From Neoscytalidium dimidiatum (taxonomy: Eukaryota > Ascomycota > Dothideomycetes > Botryosphaeriales > Botryosphaeriaceae), in the NCBI GenBank assembly GCA_037367355.1, contig CM074698.1:2356001-2420000 (forward strand): 64,000 bases of DNA, read 5' to 3'. Under the pieces are notes generated by a model. The model was not told the origin of the DNA, ran no database searches, and saw only the letters and a program-made list of their open reading frames with translations. Position 1 is the stretch's first letter, and each line of letters opens with the position of its first letter. The position numbers and the translations under genes were made by a program. Shown here in pieces: positions 20,562-30,697 of the stretch.

Positions 20562-23369
20562 TCAGTTTCCGCCGTGCTTCAAGAATACCTTCTTCGTGTT
20601 GTTCGCCTCACGCGCTCCCAACATCTTCGCCTGGTTCATCATTCCTTCAATCCATTCCAACTTCTCACCAGAAAGGTCTAATTTCTTCGCCCTTGGTCCT
20701 GCAAGACCGACTTCACTGCCTGCCCACGATTTTTGTGACGCTCCAGAGTCGACCGTACTGTTCTCATCCCTGTCGATTGAGCTGTAGGTGGACATGGCAC
20801 TACCGGGTCGAGACCGTGGCGCAGGTGTGCTGGTGTTAGGTGTGCCCAGGAACCGCTTCGATCCGCCCGTGTTGCTGTGCGAGCTTGTCGGTCGCACCGC
20901 TTCCGGAGTGGCCTGGATATCGAGAACTTCGACCTTGCCTTCTGATACGACGCGTCTACTGTGATGTTCCGCATATTGCCGGAGGTATTCGCCCAGATCT
21001 GCCCAGCCGCCTCCAACACGAACCATTAGTCTCTCGCCGTTCTCACCAACACGGCGCACGAAGAGTTTGATTGGCTTGGCTTGTCCCGGCTGTGTAAGAT
21101 GGTATAGTTTAATGCCTGAGTCCCCGTGGCGGGCATGGCGTTGCGAACGGTCATGTTCAAACTTGACAGGAGACATCGTAATGGACTGCGCACTAGATTT
21201 CCTGGAGACTCGCAGCGATGATGGTGGCCGAGATCCGGAAAACGTGCGCCTGGAGCTACTGTCCATTGGAGATGCCTCCGCGTCTCCAGATGTGAGACGG
21301 ATGGGTGCGTGGACGGAAGTAATAATGCGGCGAATTTGCTGCTCCAAGTCTGCCGTTGCACTCGAAACTCGGCGATGTTGTTTATTCCTGCCGAGGCTCA
21401 GATGCTTAGGTCGTGATTCAGGCGAATCGCCACGGAGGACTCGCGAATCATTGTCTGAATCAGAGTCGCTGGGCATAAGAACAGGGACCTGTTGCGATTT
21501 ACTCCTTCTCTTATGCATGGCAGAGTTGAGCGGTGGGCGAGGCGCCTTCGAAGTAGGTCTTCCAGGTAGTGGGCGGAGCGAAGGAGAATCGTTCGGGCTG
21601 CCTTCAAAGCTGGACAGTTGGGATTCCGTAGGAGACGGGAAGTCTTCGATCCGAACCTCTGGCGTGTCAATTGTTAGAGGGTAGCCATCACTACTCTGGG
21701 ACGAGATAGCTTCCTCATCCGTCCTCATAAGAGGACCTCCGGGGTGCGAGTGGCGTCGACGAGGGCTGCTGTTGTTAGACTGCAACTCCTGCTTGCTGCT
21801 TGAATTACTGTCTCGTCGAATATCAATACTCTTGACTTGCGACCGTGCGAAAGACTCGATCGAAGTAACAGAGGCGCGCCTTTCTACGGATTCCTGGACG
21901 CTGCTCTCTGCAATTGCATCGGAATCATCACTATCGGCCTGTTCGGCATCGAGATCGAATTTCCGGAAGCGCTCCGGTTTTGTTGGCGTGCCTTCAATCG
22001 TCTCCAGCCGCTGAGCGTATTTGAAGGGCGAGATCTGGACATCAGGCTCAGACCGAGATCTCGAGCGCTGGTGGCCGCGGTCAATGATGTGAGTTGGAAT
22101 TTTGGGACCAAATGTGGTGCTTGTGCGATTTAATTTAGGTACAGGTCCTGCAAGCTTGTTGCCAGCATCGCTCTCTTCGGAAAGTAGTCTGTGATCACTG
22201 TTGTCTGAAGACAGCAGTGGTTTCCTGGGGGTATGGTGCGCACCAAAACCGAAGGGTTGATCGGCACCGCGAGCAGACGTCGGGCGGGTCAATTTCTCCG
22301 GCGGTCTGGACATCAACATGTCGAGTTCAAAAATTCGCTTCTGTGCATCGGCCGCCCACTTGCTGTAATCCGCCTCGGTTGCCTCGAAATCGTCTATCCA
22401 GCTATCGGGAAGAACGTCGTTCATGCCCTCGAGTGCGTCCAGCATCCGATCCAGCTTCCGTCCGAGGCTTGTGATCTTGCCCTGCAGGGTGTCGCGAGTC
22501 TCCGTGATGACCTCCTTCCAGCCGTCGAGTTCTTTGGTCGAGTTTTGAGGATCGTCGGGGAGATCTAACGCGTCCCATCCCAGACGCATAGCTTTCGTCA
22601 CGTCGTCGAGGCCGGCCAGGAAATGCGGGACTTCGTGCAGGACCATCAGGCGGACGGACCATACACGCGTCAGCTGGCTGAGGTACGACAGACACGGTAG
22701 GGCCTGCAGCATCGTGTGGGTGACGACATAGGAAAAGTCGTCCAAGAGGTGGAGCTCGGCACGTTTGTTGCCATAACCTGATGCGGGCCGGGGCCGCTCG
22801 ATGGGGTACATGTCCAAGATGTGGCCCTTGAGTTCGTCCATGTTCAGATCCTCCAATTCTTCCTTGATCTCGTCCAGTCGTGCACCATAGGCCAATACCG
22901 TCGACGCCGGTAGCGAACCCCAGTATGCCGAGTCGTCATCGCCGTCCTTGTCCGTCGCGTCGATAGCGGTGGGATCCCTGCCGACGCGTTGCGTGTCCTT
23001 CTCCTGAGCGTACGGGTCGCGGCGTAGCGGCGGTTCGAAAGTGTCGCACCAGTCCCATCGTTCCAGCTCTGCACACCAGTCCTTGATCTTCTTCGTGGCA
23101 GAGGCAACGCGGACGCCGAGGTCCTTTTCTGCAGTGGATGCGTTGGAGATGCCGGACAGAAGCTGCTGCTCCTCGGGAGCTGCGGCTGGGTCGATGCCGT
23201 CGGTGAAGGCCTGGAGGGTGGCGGAGGGGGAGACGGCCCAGGGCTGGGATTCGTATGTGGTCATGTTTCTGCGCCGATCGCGCGTTGGCGAGGCGGAGGG
23301 GGAGTCTCTCCTGGCGCGCTCGAGCAGCGGCGTGGAGAGGGAGAGCGCGCTTGGAGGGCGCGCCGCCAT
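20562..23369 (-). CDS. GAS2/GAR-domain protein, probable microtubule-associated protein
   Basis: A single exon of 935 residues. The first 350 residues are mostly helical with charged segments (for example EIKEELEDLNMDELKGHI and repeated Trp/Leu helices), which look like a spectrin/plectin-like rod. About residues 380-750 are Ser/Pro/Arg-rich and disordered with SxSP phosphorylation-type motifs (SRSRSEPDV, SPRRRHSH). Near residues 764-805 lies a GAS2-related (GAR) domain: KLFVRRVGENGERLMVRVGG with GWADLGEYLRQYAEHH. GAR domains bind microtubules, so a role at the microtubule-cortex interface is likely. The C-terminus holds a further helix (KLEWIEGMMNQAKMLG). ATG 23369 was chosen because the frame above it has only a non-ATG start. 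No named orthologue is offered. Confidence 0.8.
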   Translation of the reverse strand: MAARPPSALSLSTPLLERARRDSPSASPTRDRRRNMTTYESQPWAVSPSATLQAFTDGIDPAAAPEEQQLLSGISNASTAEKDLGVRVASATKKIKDWCAELERWDWCDTFEPPLRRDPYAQEKDTQRVGRDPTAIDATDKDGDDDSAYWGSLPASTVLAYGARLDEIKEELEDLNMDELKGHILDMYPIERPRPASGYGNKRAELHLLDDFSYVVTHTMLQALPCLSYLSQLTRVWSVRLMVLHEVPHFLAGLDDVTKAMRLGWDALDLPDDPQNSTKELDGWKEVITETRDTLQGKITSLGRKLDRMLDALEGMNDVLPDSWIDDFEATEADYSKWAADAQKRIFELDMLMSRPPEKLTRPTSARGADQPFGFGAHHTPRKPLLSSDNSDHRLLSEESDAGNKLAGPVPKLNRTSTTFGPKIPTHIIDRGHQRSRSRSEPDVQISPFKYAQRLETIEGTPTKPERFRKFDLDAEQADSDDSDAIAESSVQESVERRASVTSIESFARSQVKSIDIRRDSNSSSKQELQSNNSSPRRRHSHPGGPLMRTDEEAISSQSSDGYPLTIDTPEVRIEDFPSPTESQLSSFEGSPNDSPSLRPLPGRPTSKAPRPPLNSAMHKRRSKSQQVPVLMPSDSDSDNDSRVLRGDSPESRPKHLSLGRNKQHRRVSSATADLEQQIRRIITSVHAPIRLTSGDAEASPMDSSSRRTFSGSRPPSSLRVSRKSSAQSITMSPVKFEHDRSQRHARHGDSGIKLYHLTQPGQAKPIKLFVRRVGENGERLMVRVGGGWADLGEYLRQYAEHHSRRVVSEGKVEVLDIQATPEAVRPTSSHSNTGGSKRFLGTPNTSTPAPRSRPGSAMSTYSSIDRDENSTVDSGASQKSWAGSEVGLAGPRAKKLDLSGEKLEWIEGMMNQAKMLGAREANNTKKVFLKHGGN

Positions 23370-23885
23370 GGCTGGTTGCGGAGGGGGTGCTGTGGTAACC
23401 AAGTGAACATAAAGGAGTAATGGAGTGTGGATGAGAGAGTGGATGATTGAGATTGAGAGCGATGTGGGATGTTCGCGACGCGTCGCCGGAAATGACGAAC
23501 GAGCGAGCTATTGGGAAATGTTGCCCTGAGTCCTTGTCTCAAATTGCCTGAAGCTCTGGAACTCTTATTGGCTGCCGGGATACCCTTGCACGCTCCCGCT
23601 CGTAGCCGCTTACCAGCGCGCCACGCCCTGGCTAAGGCTTCCCCGCGATTCTCTCTGCCGCCAGGAACATGCACTCGCTCGACCGGCGCGTCGACGCAGC
23701 TATCTCAACACCACAGCGTCCCTTGCGATCTCACCGCCCGGCTGATTGTCGTCCACGGGCCGCTCACATCGCCCGTCTACTCCACGATGTGCCGCCCAAG
23801 TCCACCGCGCTAGCCCTGGTCGCTACTAGTAACCGCCCTGTGGATCCTGCCCTCCGCTGCCGATCTGGAGCCCCCCTCCCTCTGC
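23370..23885. other. Intergenic
   Basis: Upstream region of the GAS2-domain gene and 3' flank of the DUF2470 gene. No gene seen. Confidence 0.5.
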
Positions 23886-24658
23886 TCAGTGCTTCTGCTT
23901 GTCCTTCTCGCGCTGGCCCTGCTGCACGAGGGCGTCGACCCTAGCCGACGTCAGTCTGCCGTCCGTCAGGGGCTGGTGCTAATTTTACCTCTGCAAAGCC
24001 CCGAAGCCTTCGATAAAGCACGACGCGATCCACTGCCACCACAGCCCACTCAGAGGCGCCACGTTGTGCCGCTGCAGCCTACGTGCCATGATGGATGCCT
24101 CGACAGCGTGGATACCCACCATCAGCGCCAGCACAACCGGCTGCACCTGGGCCACGAAACCCGCAAAGCCGGGAGAGTAGCTGAGCACGTGGTCGTAGAT
24201 AAACGATCCAGGCTGTGCATTGGCCCGCCGTGAAACAAGCACGTACGTAAGCGCACAGACGGCGAAGATGACAGCATGCGCTCCTCGCGGGCGGGTGTAC
24301 TGTTTGACTGTAATGTCGCTTCGGCCCAGCCCGGCGAGAGAGTCTTTGTCCATCTGGACGAGACGCTCGCGGGCTTCGCGCCACGACTGCATAGGGGGCT
24401 CCAGAGGGATGGTATACTTCCTGCCAGCTGCTTCTATGCTCAGGGAGCCTAGCGTGAGATCCGTCAAGCGCGCCTTTTTGGCGGCGAACGACGAGACCTT
24501 GCAATAGTGCTCGACATAGCGGACAATCTGAGTAATCAGCTGAAGCCCACGGGAGAGGGGTAGGCCGCGGGCACGCCTACCGAGTCCTGGTGGTCAGCGT
24601 TCATGTGCGAGATGATACGCTGCTTGGCAGCAGCCTCCTGAGCGGCGGGATCGGCCAT
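23886..24658 (-). CDS. DUF2470-domain membrane protein
   Basis: Exons (minus) 24658-24581, 24527-23989 and 23940-23886 (introns 53 and 48 bp) encode 223 residues. The N-terminus carries a DUF2470 domain: KQRIISHMNADHQDS joined by splicing to IVRYVEHYCKV, then ARLTDLTLGSLSI and IPLEPPM. This fold belongs to the heme-utilisation/pyridoxamine-oxidase-like group. After residue 125 come hydrophobic spans (HAVIFAVCALTYVLVS, then VQPVVLALMVGIHAVEASI and a further WWQWIASCFIEGF), so it is anchored in a membrane. The third short exon adds a polar tail ending REKDKQKH. The function of this DUF2470 plus membrane arrangement is not established; it is conserved among filamentous fungi by my recollection. 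Confidence 0.8.
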
Positions 24659-25795
24659 GTTGCGGGCTCGCTGTAGCTGGCAGCCTTCACGGAAGCTGTT
24701 CGTCGACGCAGGGTCAAGGTGAGTGTGGGAGAGAGTGCAGGAGATGTCACGGCGACGGTCGGCGAGATAGCCACGATCAATCTCCGGACACGGCGAGCAC
24801 CGTCTCGAGCAGCCGGTGAGCAGCCGACGACCCGCCCTGCCGCACCCGCGCCTGCGCGCTAGGGCGCCTTAGGGTGCCCGTAGCCTTCAGTCCTCCGTGC
24901 GACCCTCGCACCCCCAGCACCCGACGCTCTCTGCTCCCCCCGCCGCCGTGTGACTTCTGTTAAGCGTACCCCGGCCCGCTCCTGCACGTTGTGCTGCGTG
25001 ACGGAGCAACTACTGCGCTAGCTGCAGCACAGGCGACTGCTTACGGGCACAACGATGACTTGACCAATTCGGCCGCCCGTGGGGTTGCAACTCCTTGCGG
25101 ACGTTTACGTCTCGATGAGTTGTTCAGCTCCACATGTGTGTGGCTCACCTGCCGTTGTGGGCTCTGCGATTTACGACCCTGCCGCGGAGTGGCATGCGCA
25201 ACTCCAGTTCAGCCGATTGCACCGCTCTCGATCCCTCCGCGATGCACGCCGCAAGCCACACGAACATACTCGGACGCCGGCCGCTTTCCGAAACCACGGC
25301 CCCCCGGTCATGTTCGTCCGTTTGAGGCCATCGAGATGCAGCCAGCCGCCGGATTAAATCATAGGCCGCCGAAGCCCGCGATGATGACGACTGAAGGGCG
25401 AAACTTGGCAGTCGAGCACGGGCTCCCGCAGGTTTTGAGTGAGCTCTGAGAATCTTGCGATCGAGACCCGCTGCCTCGCCTGGCAAGGCTGCCGGGATCT
25501 CTTCAAGGTTATGTGTGACCAGCCGCAGTCCTGCCCGCACACTTCGCGGCCTAGCGCCATGTTGCGTCAGAGGCAGCTCTAACGACCAGGGTCTTGGGGA
25601 GCATCTTGTGCAAACCTGCTGGTGCACGAGTACGCTCATCTTTTCTCCCTCACTGCTCCCGCCCCATCCTTCTTGCATACCAAATCTTACTTCTCCCACC
25701 AAGTCTCTTTTCCATCCCTCTCTCGCACCCCTCTAAAGCCTCCTTGTACATACCCATCAGCAACCTTTTCGCGCTGAGCCACTAGACCAATAGCA
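24659..25795. other. Intergenic, divergent promoter region
   Basis: 1.1 kb between the DUF2470 gene and the first of the two genes sharing a C-terminal motif. GC-rich to about 25000; pyrimidine-rich leader at about 25640-25740 just before the downstream ATG. No gene recognised. Confidence 0.45.
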
Positions 25796-26479
25796 ATGGC
25801 GGATAGGACCCAAGAGGAGAACCAGGCCTCTGCCGGCGCCGAGGCCCAGGGCAATGCCTCTGCCAGCGGAGGCATTGGCGGCCAGGCCTCTAGCAAGAAG
25901 ACAACCGACAAGAAGGCGCCAAAGAAGCTCGGCAAGAAGCAACCCGAACCTCAGCAGCAACCCACGCCCGAGGAGTCGCCCGAATCCGACGTTGACATGG
26001 ACGCCGGCGGCGAGGAAGAAGCAGAGCCGGAGCCGGAGCCTGAACCTGAGCGCAAGCAGTCCAGACGCCGCCAGTCTCGTGGTCGTGGTCGCAGAAACGT
26101 CCCCGACAGCGACACCGAATCAGTACCACGTTCCGATGTTTCCGCAACTGGCGGCCGGCGCAACCGCCAGCGCCAGAGGCAGCGGGGCGGCAAGCAGCAA
26201 GGCGGCGGTGGTCCGCTCGAAGGAATTACAGAGAACGTTCCCGGTGGCGATCTCGTCAATGGCGCTGGCGAGATGGTTCAAAACACGGCTGGGAATGCCG
26301 TCAATACCGTCGGAAACACTGCCGGTAAAGCGCTCGGCGGTCTCACTGGCGGTGGTGGGCAAGAAGAGGGCGACGACGGCAAGGGCGAGCAGCTTCGCCT
26401 CCGCCTCGAGCTCAACCTGGACATTGAGGTGCAGCTCAAGGCCAAGATTCACGGTGACCTGACTTTGGGTCTTCTGTAA
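25796..26479 (+). CDS. Disordered protein with conserved C-terminal motif, copy A
   Basis: Single exon, 227 residues, no known enzymatic domain. Residues 1-60 are rich in Ala, Gln, Lys; then an acidic block (EEEAEPEPEPEPE), an Arg-rich block (RKQSRRRQSRGRGRRN, then GGRRNRQRQRQRGG), and a Gly/Asn/Val segment with short repeats (GNAVNTVGNTAGKALGG) that could form an amphipathic or LEA-like helix. The last 28 residues are different in character: alternating hydrophobic and charged residues, with LNLDIEVQLKAKIHGDLTL and a final LL at the very C-terminus. The gene 842 bp downstream ends with nearly the same motif. Start at the first ATG of a pyrimidine-rich leader with good context (GCAATGG). Function unknown. 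Confidence 0.85.
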   Translation: MADRTQEENQASAGAEAQGNASASGGIGGQASSKKTTDKKAPKKLGKKQPEPQQQPTPEESPESDVDMDAGGEEEAEPEPEPEPERKQSRRRQSRGRGRRNVPDSDTESVPRSDVSATGGRRNRQRQRQRGGKQQGGGGPLEGITENVPGGDLVNGAGEMVQNTAGNAVNTVGNTAGKALGGLTGGGGQEEGDDGKGEQLRLRLELNLDIEVQLKAKIHGDLTLGLL

Positions 26480-27320
26480 GTTGCCAGTCATACGGCTCAT
26501 GCGATCGACATCAGGCTGACGATAAGACAGTAACTGAACGCGCATGTGTTGTTTCACGAATTGGATTGCGAGTAATTCACGAATCACGTTGGGCACGGTT
26601 GTATGCAAGCGGCGCATGGGATATGTTTCTTTTTGGTGTAATGATTTTCGAATTGCCTCTGTGTGTGTGTGTACTAGAAAAGCAATATGCAACTACTCGT
26701 ACGCAAGTCGGGTGTATTTCCGCCGTGATGCATGTGTGATTTAATGGGGCCCTAGCAAGGTCATCCGGTGTGTGCTTGAATTTAGGTTGGCCCGATAGGC
26801 TGTCTCCGCCTTGCTCAAGACAAAAGTTGCGTAACCCTTGGCGGCGGGGCGATGCTGGTCCCCGGAAAGTCCTGACGCTGGCCCTCGATCATCGCGAATG
26901 TGGCTTACCCTCCGCCACCAGCATGGCCGCTACCTCGCGCCAGTTTCGCCTGATGCGCAACCCTGCGACGCGGGGCGCGTTCGTGGACCCCGGCCGCCGT
27001 TGACGTCAGCCGCCCTCAACACCCCTGCCCGCCTTTGCGCAATTAGCTGGGATGTACATGCTGCCAGCCATGCTCAATCTTGATTTGGGGCTTGCCCGTA
27101 AGCTGCCGATTCCTGCTCTAGGCCCTACGCCTTGTCGACATCTTTGCTATTGCTTTGGACGTCTCTCTCCTTTCCCTTTCCCCTCACCCCTCCCTCTGAC
27201 ACTCTCTGTGCTCCCACCAAGCCCTACGACAAACCAGCCTTCGTCCGACCTCTCCGTCTCCCTCCGCTACCTGTATATACATCTATCAGCTCTACCGAAT
27301 CCTCCTATTCGCCATACAAC
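26480..27320. other. Intergenic between the two motif-sharing genes
   Basis: 841 bp; AT-rich 3' flank to about 26760, then GC-rich, then a strongly pyrimidine-rich leader (about 27160-27260) similar to that of the gene upstream. No gene seen. Confidence 0.5.
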
Positions 27321-27839
27321 ATGTCCGACTCGGAGAATGAAGGGCAAACCGCCGTGCAGAAGAAGCAAGAGGTGCCCTCCATGCGCACCGTCCAGCAGCA
27401 GCAGAAGATGGAGAACGCCATGAAGCAGTACAAGCGGGAGACGGGCCAGCAGTCGAACCGATCGCGGTCCGCGTCGCGCCGGGCGCGCCGGCAGCGCATT
27501 CAGAAGGCGTTGGACGAGGGCAAGTACATGAAGACGAACAGCCTGGAGGCGCTGGAGGAGGCCGACGCGAACGGCGAGCTGCAGCAGATGCAGATGTTTG
27601 AGCGCATAGGCCCCGACAGCACCTCTATGGACGGGCCCGTCACCCACGCCCGCGCCATGCGCGGAGAGATCCCCATGCGCGGTACGAATCCAAACCAGCC
27701 CTATCGCATGGAACCCCAGCAACAAAAAAGCTCACTCGACGACACCGATGGCTTGAAGCTCAAGCTCGAGGCCAACCTGGACGTGGAGATCGAGCTCAAG
27801 GCTAGCATCCGGGGCGACCTCACGCTGTCTCTCTTGTAA
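27321..27839 (+). CDS. Disordered protein with conserved C-terminal motif, copy B
   Basis: Single exon, 172 residues. The N-terminus (MSDSENEGQTAVQKKQEVPS) leads into a Gln/Arg-rich helical segment (RTVQQQQKMENAMKQYKRE; SRSASRRARRQRIQKALDEG) and a middle part with FERIGPDSTSMDGP. The final 28 residues hold ANLDVEIELKASIRGDLTL and end in LL; 19 of the 28 match the end of the gene upstream, while the rest of the two proteins is unrelated. The motif sits at the extreme C-terminus in both, and both have no stop between motif and end. Same strand and similar leader as the neighbour suggest joint regulation. Function unknown; the motif may be a docking or assembly strand. Confidence 0.85.
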   Translation: MSDSENEGQTAVQKKQEVPSMRTVQQQQKMENAMKQYKRETGQQSNRSRSASRRARRQRIQKALDEGKYMKTNSLEALEEADANGELQQMQMFERIGPDSTSMDGPVTHARAMRGEIPMRGTNPNQPYRMEPQQQKSSLDDTDGLKLKLEANLDVEIELKASIRGDLTLSLL

Positions 27840-28437
27840 GCCCTTCCCCTTTTTCATTCCCTCCCCCAGAAAAATAAAGACGGCCTTTTGAGGCTGATAA
27901 TTTACCGCCATGGTATAGAGAATAATAACCCCCTGTACTATAGTGCGTGATCACGATGTTCTAACGACGGATGTATTGGATATTTCTCTCCCACGACAGT
28001 CAATGAAAGGTGCCGAAAATTAATGAATCTGTGTTTGTCTATTTGCCCTCGGTCGCCTTTATACGCTACCTGTAAGAGGTGATCGCTTGGGGAGGATTGC
28101 TTTCGAGCGTTGGGAGTTTACATGAGCCAATCGGTTTTGGCATTAGGGTTACTGGGTAAAGTTAGAAAATTCATATCGCCAACTCGTTCATTCTCGCTCT
28201 CCTTCAAGCTCTTGGGACACGTACCCATATTATCGCATGATTCTTAATCTGTGTCGTGCCCAAAAGGTTCCAGAATGGAACTTAATGTTCAGTGTCGTTT
28301 CAATTGTCGGTCAATAATGCTTTGACTGCCGGAAAACATGTTAAAATCACTGAGTCTTCAAGTTAGCGACGCTGTGTGTGAGCCCAGACTAGAGAAAGGA
28401 CGTAACTTACTACTCTTCCCAGGTAATACCAGACTAT
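27840..28437. other. Intergenic, convergent 3' ends
   Basis: AT-richer sequence between two stop codons with an AATAAA at about 27872. No gene seen. Confidence 0.5.
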
Positions 28438-29136
28438 CTAGGTTCTGTTTTCTTTGGCTGTGTAGCCAGGAACCTGCCACAAGTGACCCATGACTCCACC
28501 TCCGACATCACCGAAAGCACCATTACTTCCCACCTTCCTTCCACGCTGGCTCACAACAACCTCCTTATCGACTTCGGAGCTAATCTGAGCAGAGTTTCCA
28601 TAAAACTCAGGCCCGACAGTCAGGAATGTCAGCCCTACGACTTCGTTCGATTTGAACGGTCCATGCGCCGCAACCAGCAAATTCGGACCCAGCTCCGACT
28701 CAATCTCGCCGCCAGCCAACTTTGCCAGATGGACCAGCTCCTGCTTAGTCTCCTCATCAATGAAGCGGTTGTCTGTATTGAGATACTGGCGTTCGCTTTC
28801 CTCGTACCGTCGGAGGGCTTCCCGTCGGCCCCGCATGCCGAGGGCGGCATATTCGGGGTCTGCTGACGGGCCAGTCAAGGCCATGCTGGAATCCGATGAG
28901 GGTGGGGCTGCTACCATGGGATACTGTTGCTCTTGGAATCGGGGGGACTCGGGCGTGAGTGGCCAAGCAGGCGATTCGCGGTCCGGGTGAATTGCTCGAG
29001 GGATAGTGTCCACGGGGTCGTTTTTGGTATGCTTCTTGCCATGGTACTCATCCTCAGGCGGAGTCAGGTGTCGAGTGGCATCGCCGAGGTCAAGGATGAG
29101 GCGTGGCTTCTTTGGCTTCTTCTTTGCCGGAGTCAT
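28438..29136 (-). CDS. Unknown protein, 232 residues
   Basis: An uninterrupted frame on the minus strand. The start was set at the ATG of MTPAKKKPKKPRLILDLGDA; the strongly basic N-terminus (KKKPKKPR) could be a nuclear localisation signal. A Pro/Ser-rich disordered stretch follows, then a more structured middle: YAALGMRGRREALRRYEE, FIDEETKQELVHLAKLAGG and ELGPNLLVAAHGPF. The C-terminus is Gly/Val-rich. Not recognised as any family. It lies 143 bp after the stop codon of the cyclin gene on the same strand. Codon use and composition look like coding sequence, but splicing at the 3' end is not excluded. Confidence 0.6.
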   Translation of the reverse strand: MTPAKKKPKKPRLILDLGDATRHLTPPEDEYHGKKHTKNDPVDTIPRAIHPDRESPAWPLTPESPRFQEQQYPMVAAPPSSDSSMALTGPSADPEYAALGMRGRREALRRYEESERQYLNTDNRFIDEETKQELVHLAKLAGGEIESELGPNLLVAAHGPFKSNEVVGLTFLTVGPEFYGNSAQISSEVDKEVVVSQRGRKVGSNGAFGDVGGGVMGHLWQVPGYTAKENRT

Positions 29137-29278
29137 GGCGTCGCAGGAATTTTGGTTGGCATGAATTCTCTGAACAAACACGTATTTTCGTGCTTCAATT
29201 GAAGGCTATCTTAGAGGAGGGAGAGGGCGACAGAGCTGCGCACATACTGGATTCGGTGAAAACTTCCTACGAAGGAAG

Positions 29279-30247
29279 TCACACCCTGTCCAGGGCGGAG
29301 ACGGCCTCCTCAAAATCCTCCTTCTCTATTGATCGGCTGATTTTCTCCCTCAACCAAGTCCCCACGTCTCTACCGAGGAGCAGGTTACGATCTCGGAGGA
29401 CCGTGTAGATGCACGCAGCGGCCACTGTCTTCATTGGAAATAAGTTTGCAAGCTGATAATCTTTACATCTACCTTAAAGTAAGTTATGAATTTTCCATCC
29501 TTGGAAAGTCACATACGCTGTCAATGCTTTTGTTTTGCAGTCTTTCGCGATGCCTGTGTCCATGGCGTCTATAACTCTGTCGGCTTCCTTCTGCTCTTCG
29601 CTGCGACGATCTGGGTTATCAGCCACGTCTAAACTTTTGTCATCCACACTGAAGTCACGCATCACTCCTCGAATGTAGTTGGGAAGGAAATCGAACGGTG
29701 TCGGAATGCGCAGCTCAAACTTCAGAACTCGCAGTAGGATAAGCTCTGTTCGGACAAAGGCTAAGCGGAGAGCGTCATATTTTGGCGAAGGAACTGTTGG
29801 TGGCAAAGAATTAGGCTCTCCCCGATGGAGTATCCGCCATGCTGGAAGTATGAATTCTCGCATTCGGCGTGGTGCTTCCGTTGCTTTAGATGCGACGGAC
29901 AGACAAGCAAGAATGAGCATCTACTTCAAGGTCAGCGCGAGAGGTAAAATACAGGCACGCATGAAGTGCACGGACATAGTCATCGAGTTTAGTGGATTTG
30001 TCACTGTCACTGTGGAACCTGCGGTATCTATTCAGATACACAAATGACAAGCCGAGACTCTCTTCAGGCCTATGTTGAAGTAGTAAAGTTGTGTGAGAAT
30101 TTATAGCCTGGAACTGAAGGAAGAGATAGTGGGTACTTGCAGGCGCAGAATATCAGCAAGAACTGATATCAGAGATACGCAGTCCATGCGGGCTGGCGCA
30201 GATGAGAATCCATCTTGTAGATGTTTTCCTTCTTCCTCCTTGGGCAT
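29279..30247 (-). CDS. Cyclin-domain protein
   Basis: Regulatory subunit for a cyclin-dependent kinase. Proposed exons (minus) 30247-30137, 30059-29976, 29920-29513 and 29452-29279, all joined in phase 0, giving 258 residues. The first cyclin box shows SVLADILRLQ, SLGLSFVYLNRYRRF and, across the second intron, DDYMLILACLSVASKATEAP. The following LAFVRTELILLRVLKFELRIPTPFDFL matches the typical cyclin helix with ...LRxLxFxLxVxxPxxxL. The second box has MKTVAAACIYTVLRDRNLL. It resembles transcription-type cyclins (L/K/Q group) more than mitotic ones. Uncertain points: the last intron uses a weak GTGACT donor and the start codon (ATG at 30247) could be replaced by an upstream exon. Confidence 0.7.
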
Positions 30248-30697
30248 ACCTGGAGAGGCCCTGGATGTAAGGTGCGGAGACTTGAAAAGCTGAGGGCGCT
30301 AACATGTACCCAAGAAGGCTTTGAGTCTTCAAGTCGCCCAGCGGATTTAAGCTGCACTACCAACGATTGTCGACGTTAATGTTGGAGAGCGTGGACGCAC
30401 AATTGTGTGTTTTGGTGTCGCGGCGATCGGAGCTAAATTGTGTCTTAGTCAGCGAGACCTTTCCCGATTGGAACTGGAACGTGTGCCGCATGTCGTACGT
30501 GCCGCTTCTGCCTTGCCGCGGAAGATACGTTGAACTCACTCGCTCTGGACATGTACTATGCCGCACACGTCAGCAATTTACTATGCACATCAACCTTCGA
30601 GGCAAGCTTCATATCTGTAGCCATCCGATGATCTGCGACTTGCGCGGCCCTGAGTCCTACACTTCTCGCTCAAACCAACCAAATACCACTCCTGAAA
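30248..30697. promoter_or_regulatory. Divergent promoter between cyclin and SNF2 genes
   Basis: 450 bp between two divergent start codons. CCAATC-type and CCAAAT-type elements lie within 40 bp of the SNF2 start codon (CAAACCAACCAAATACC). Nothing else was recognised; the cyclin 5' end may extend into it. Confidence 0.4.
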
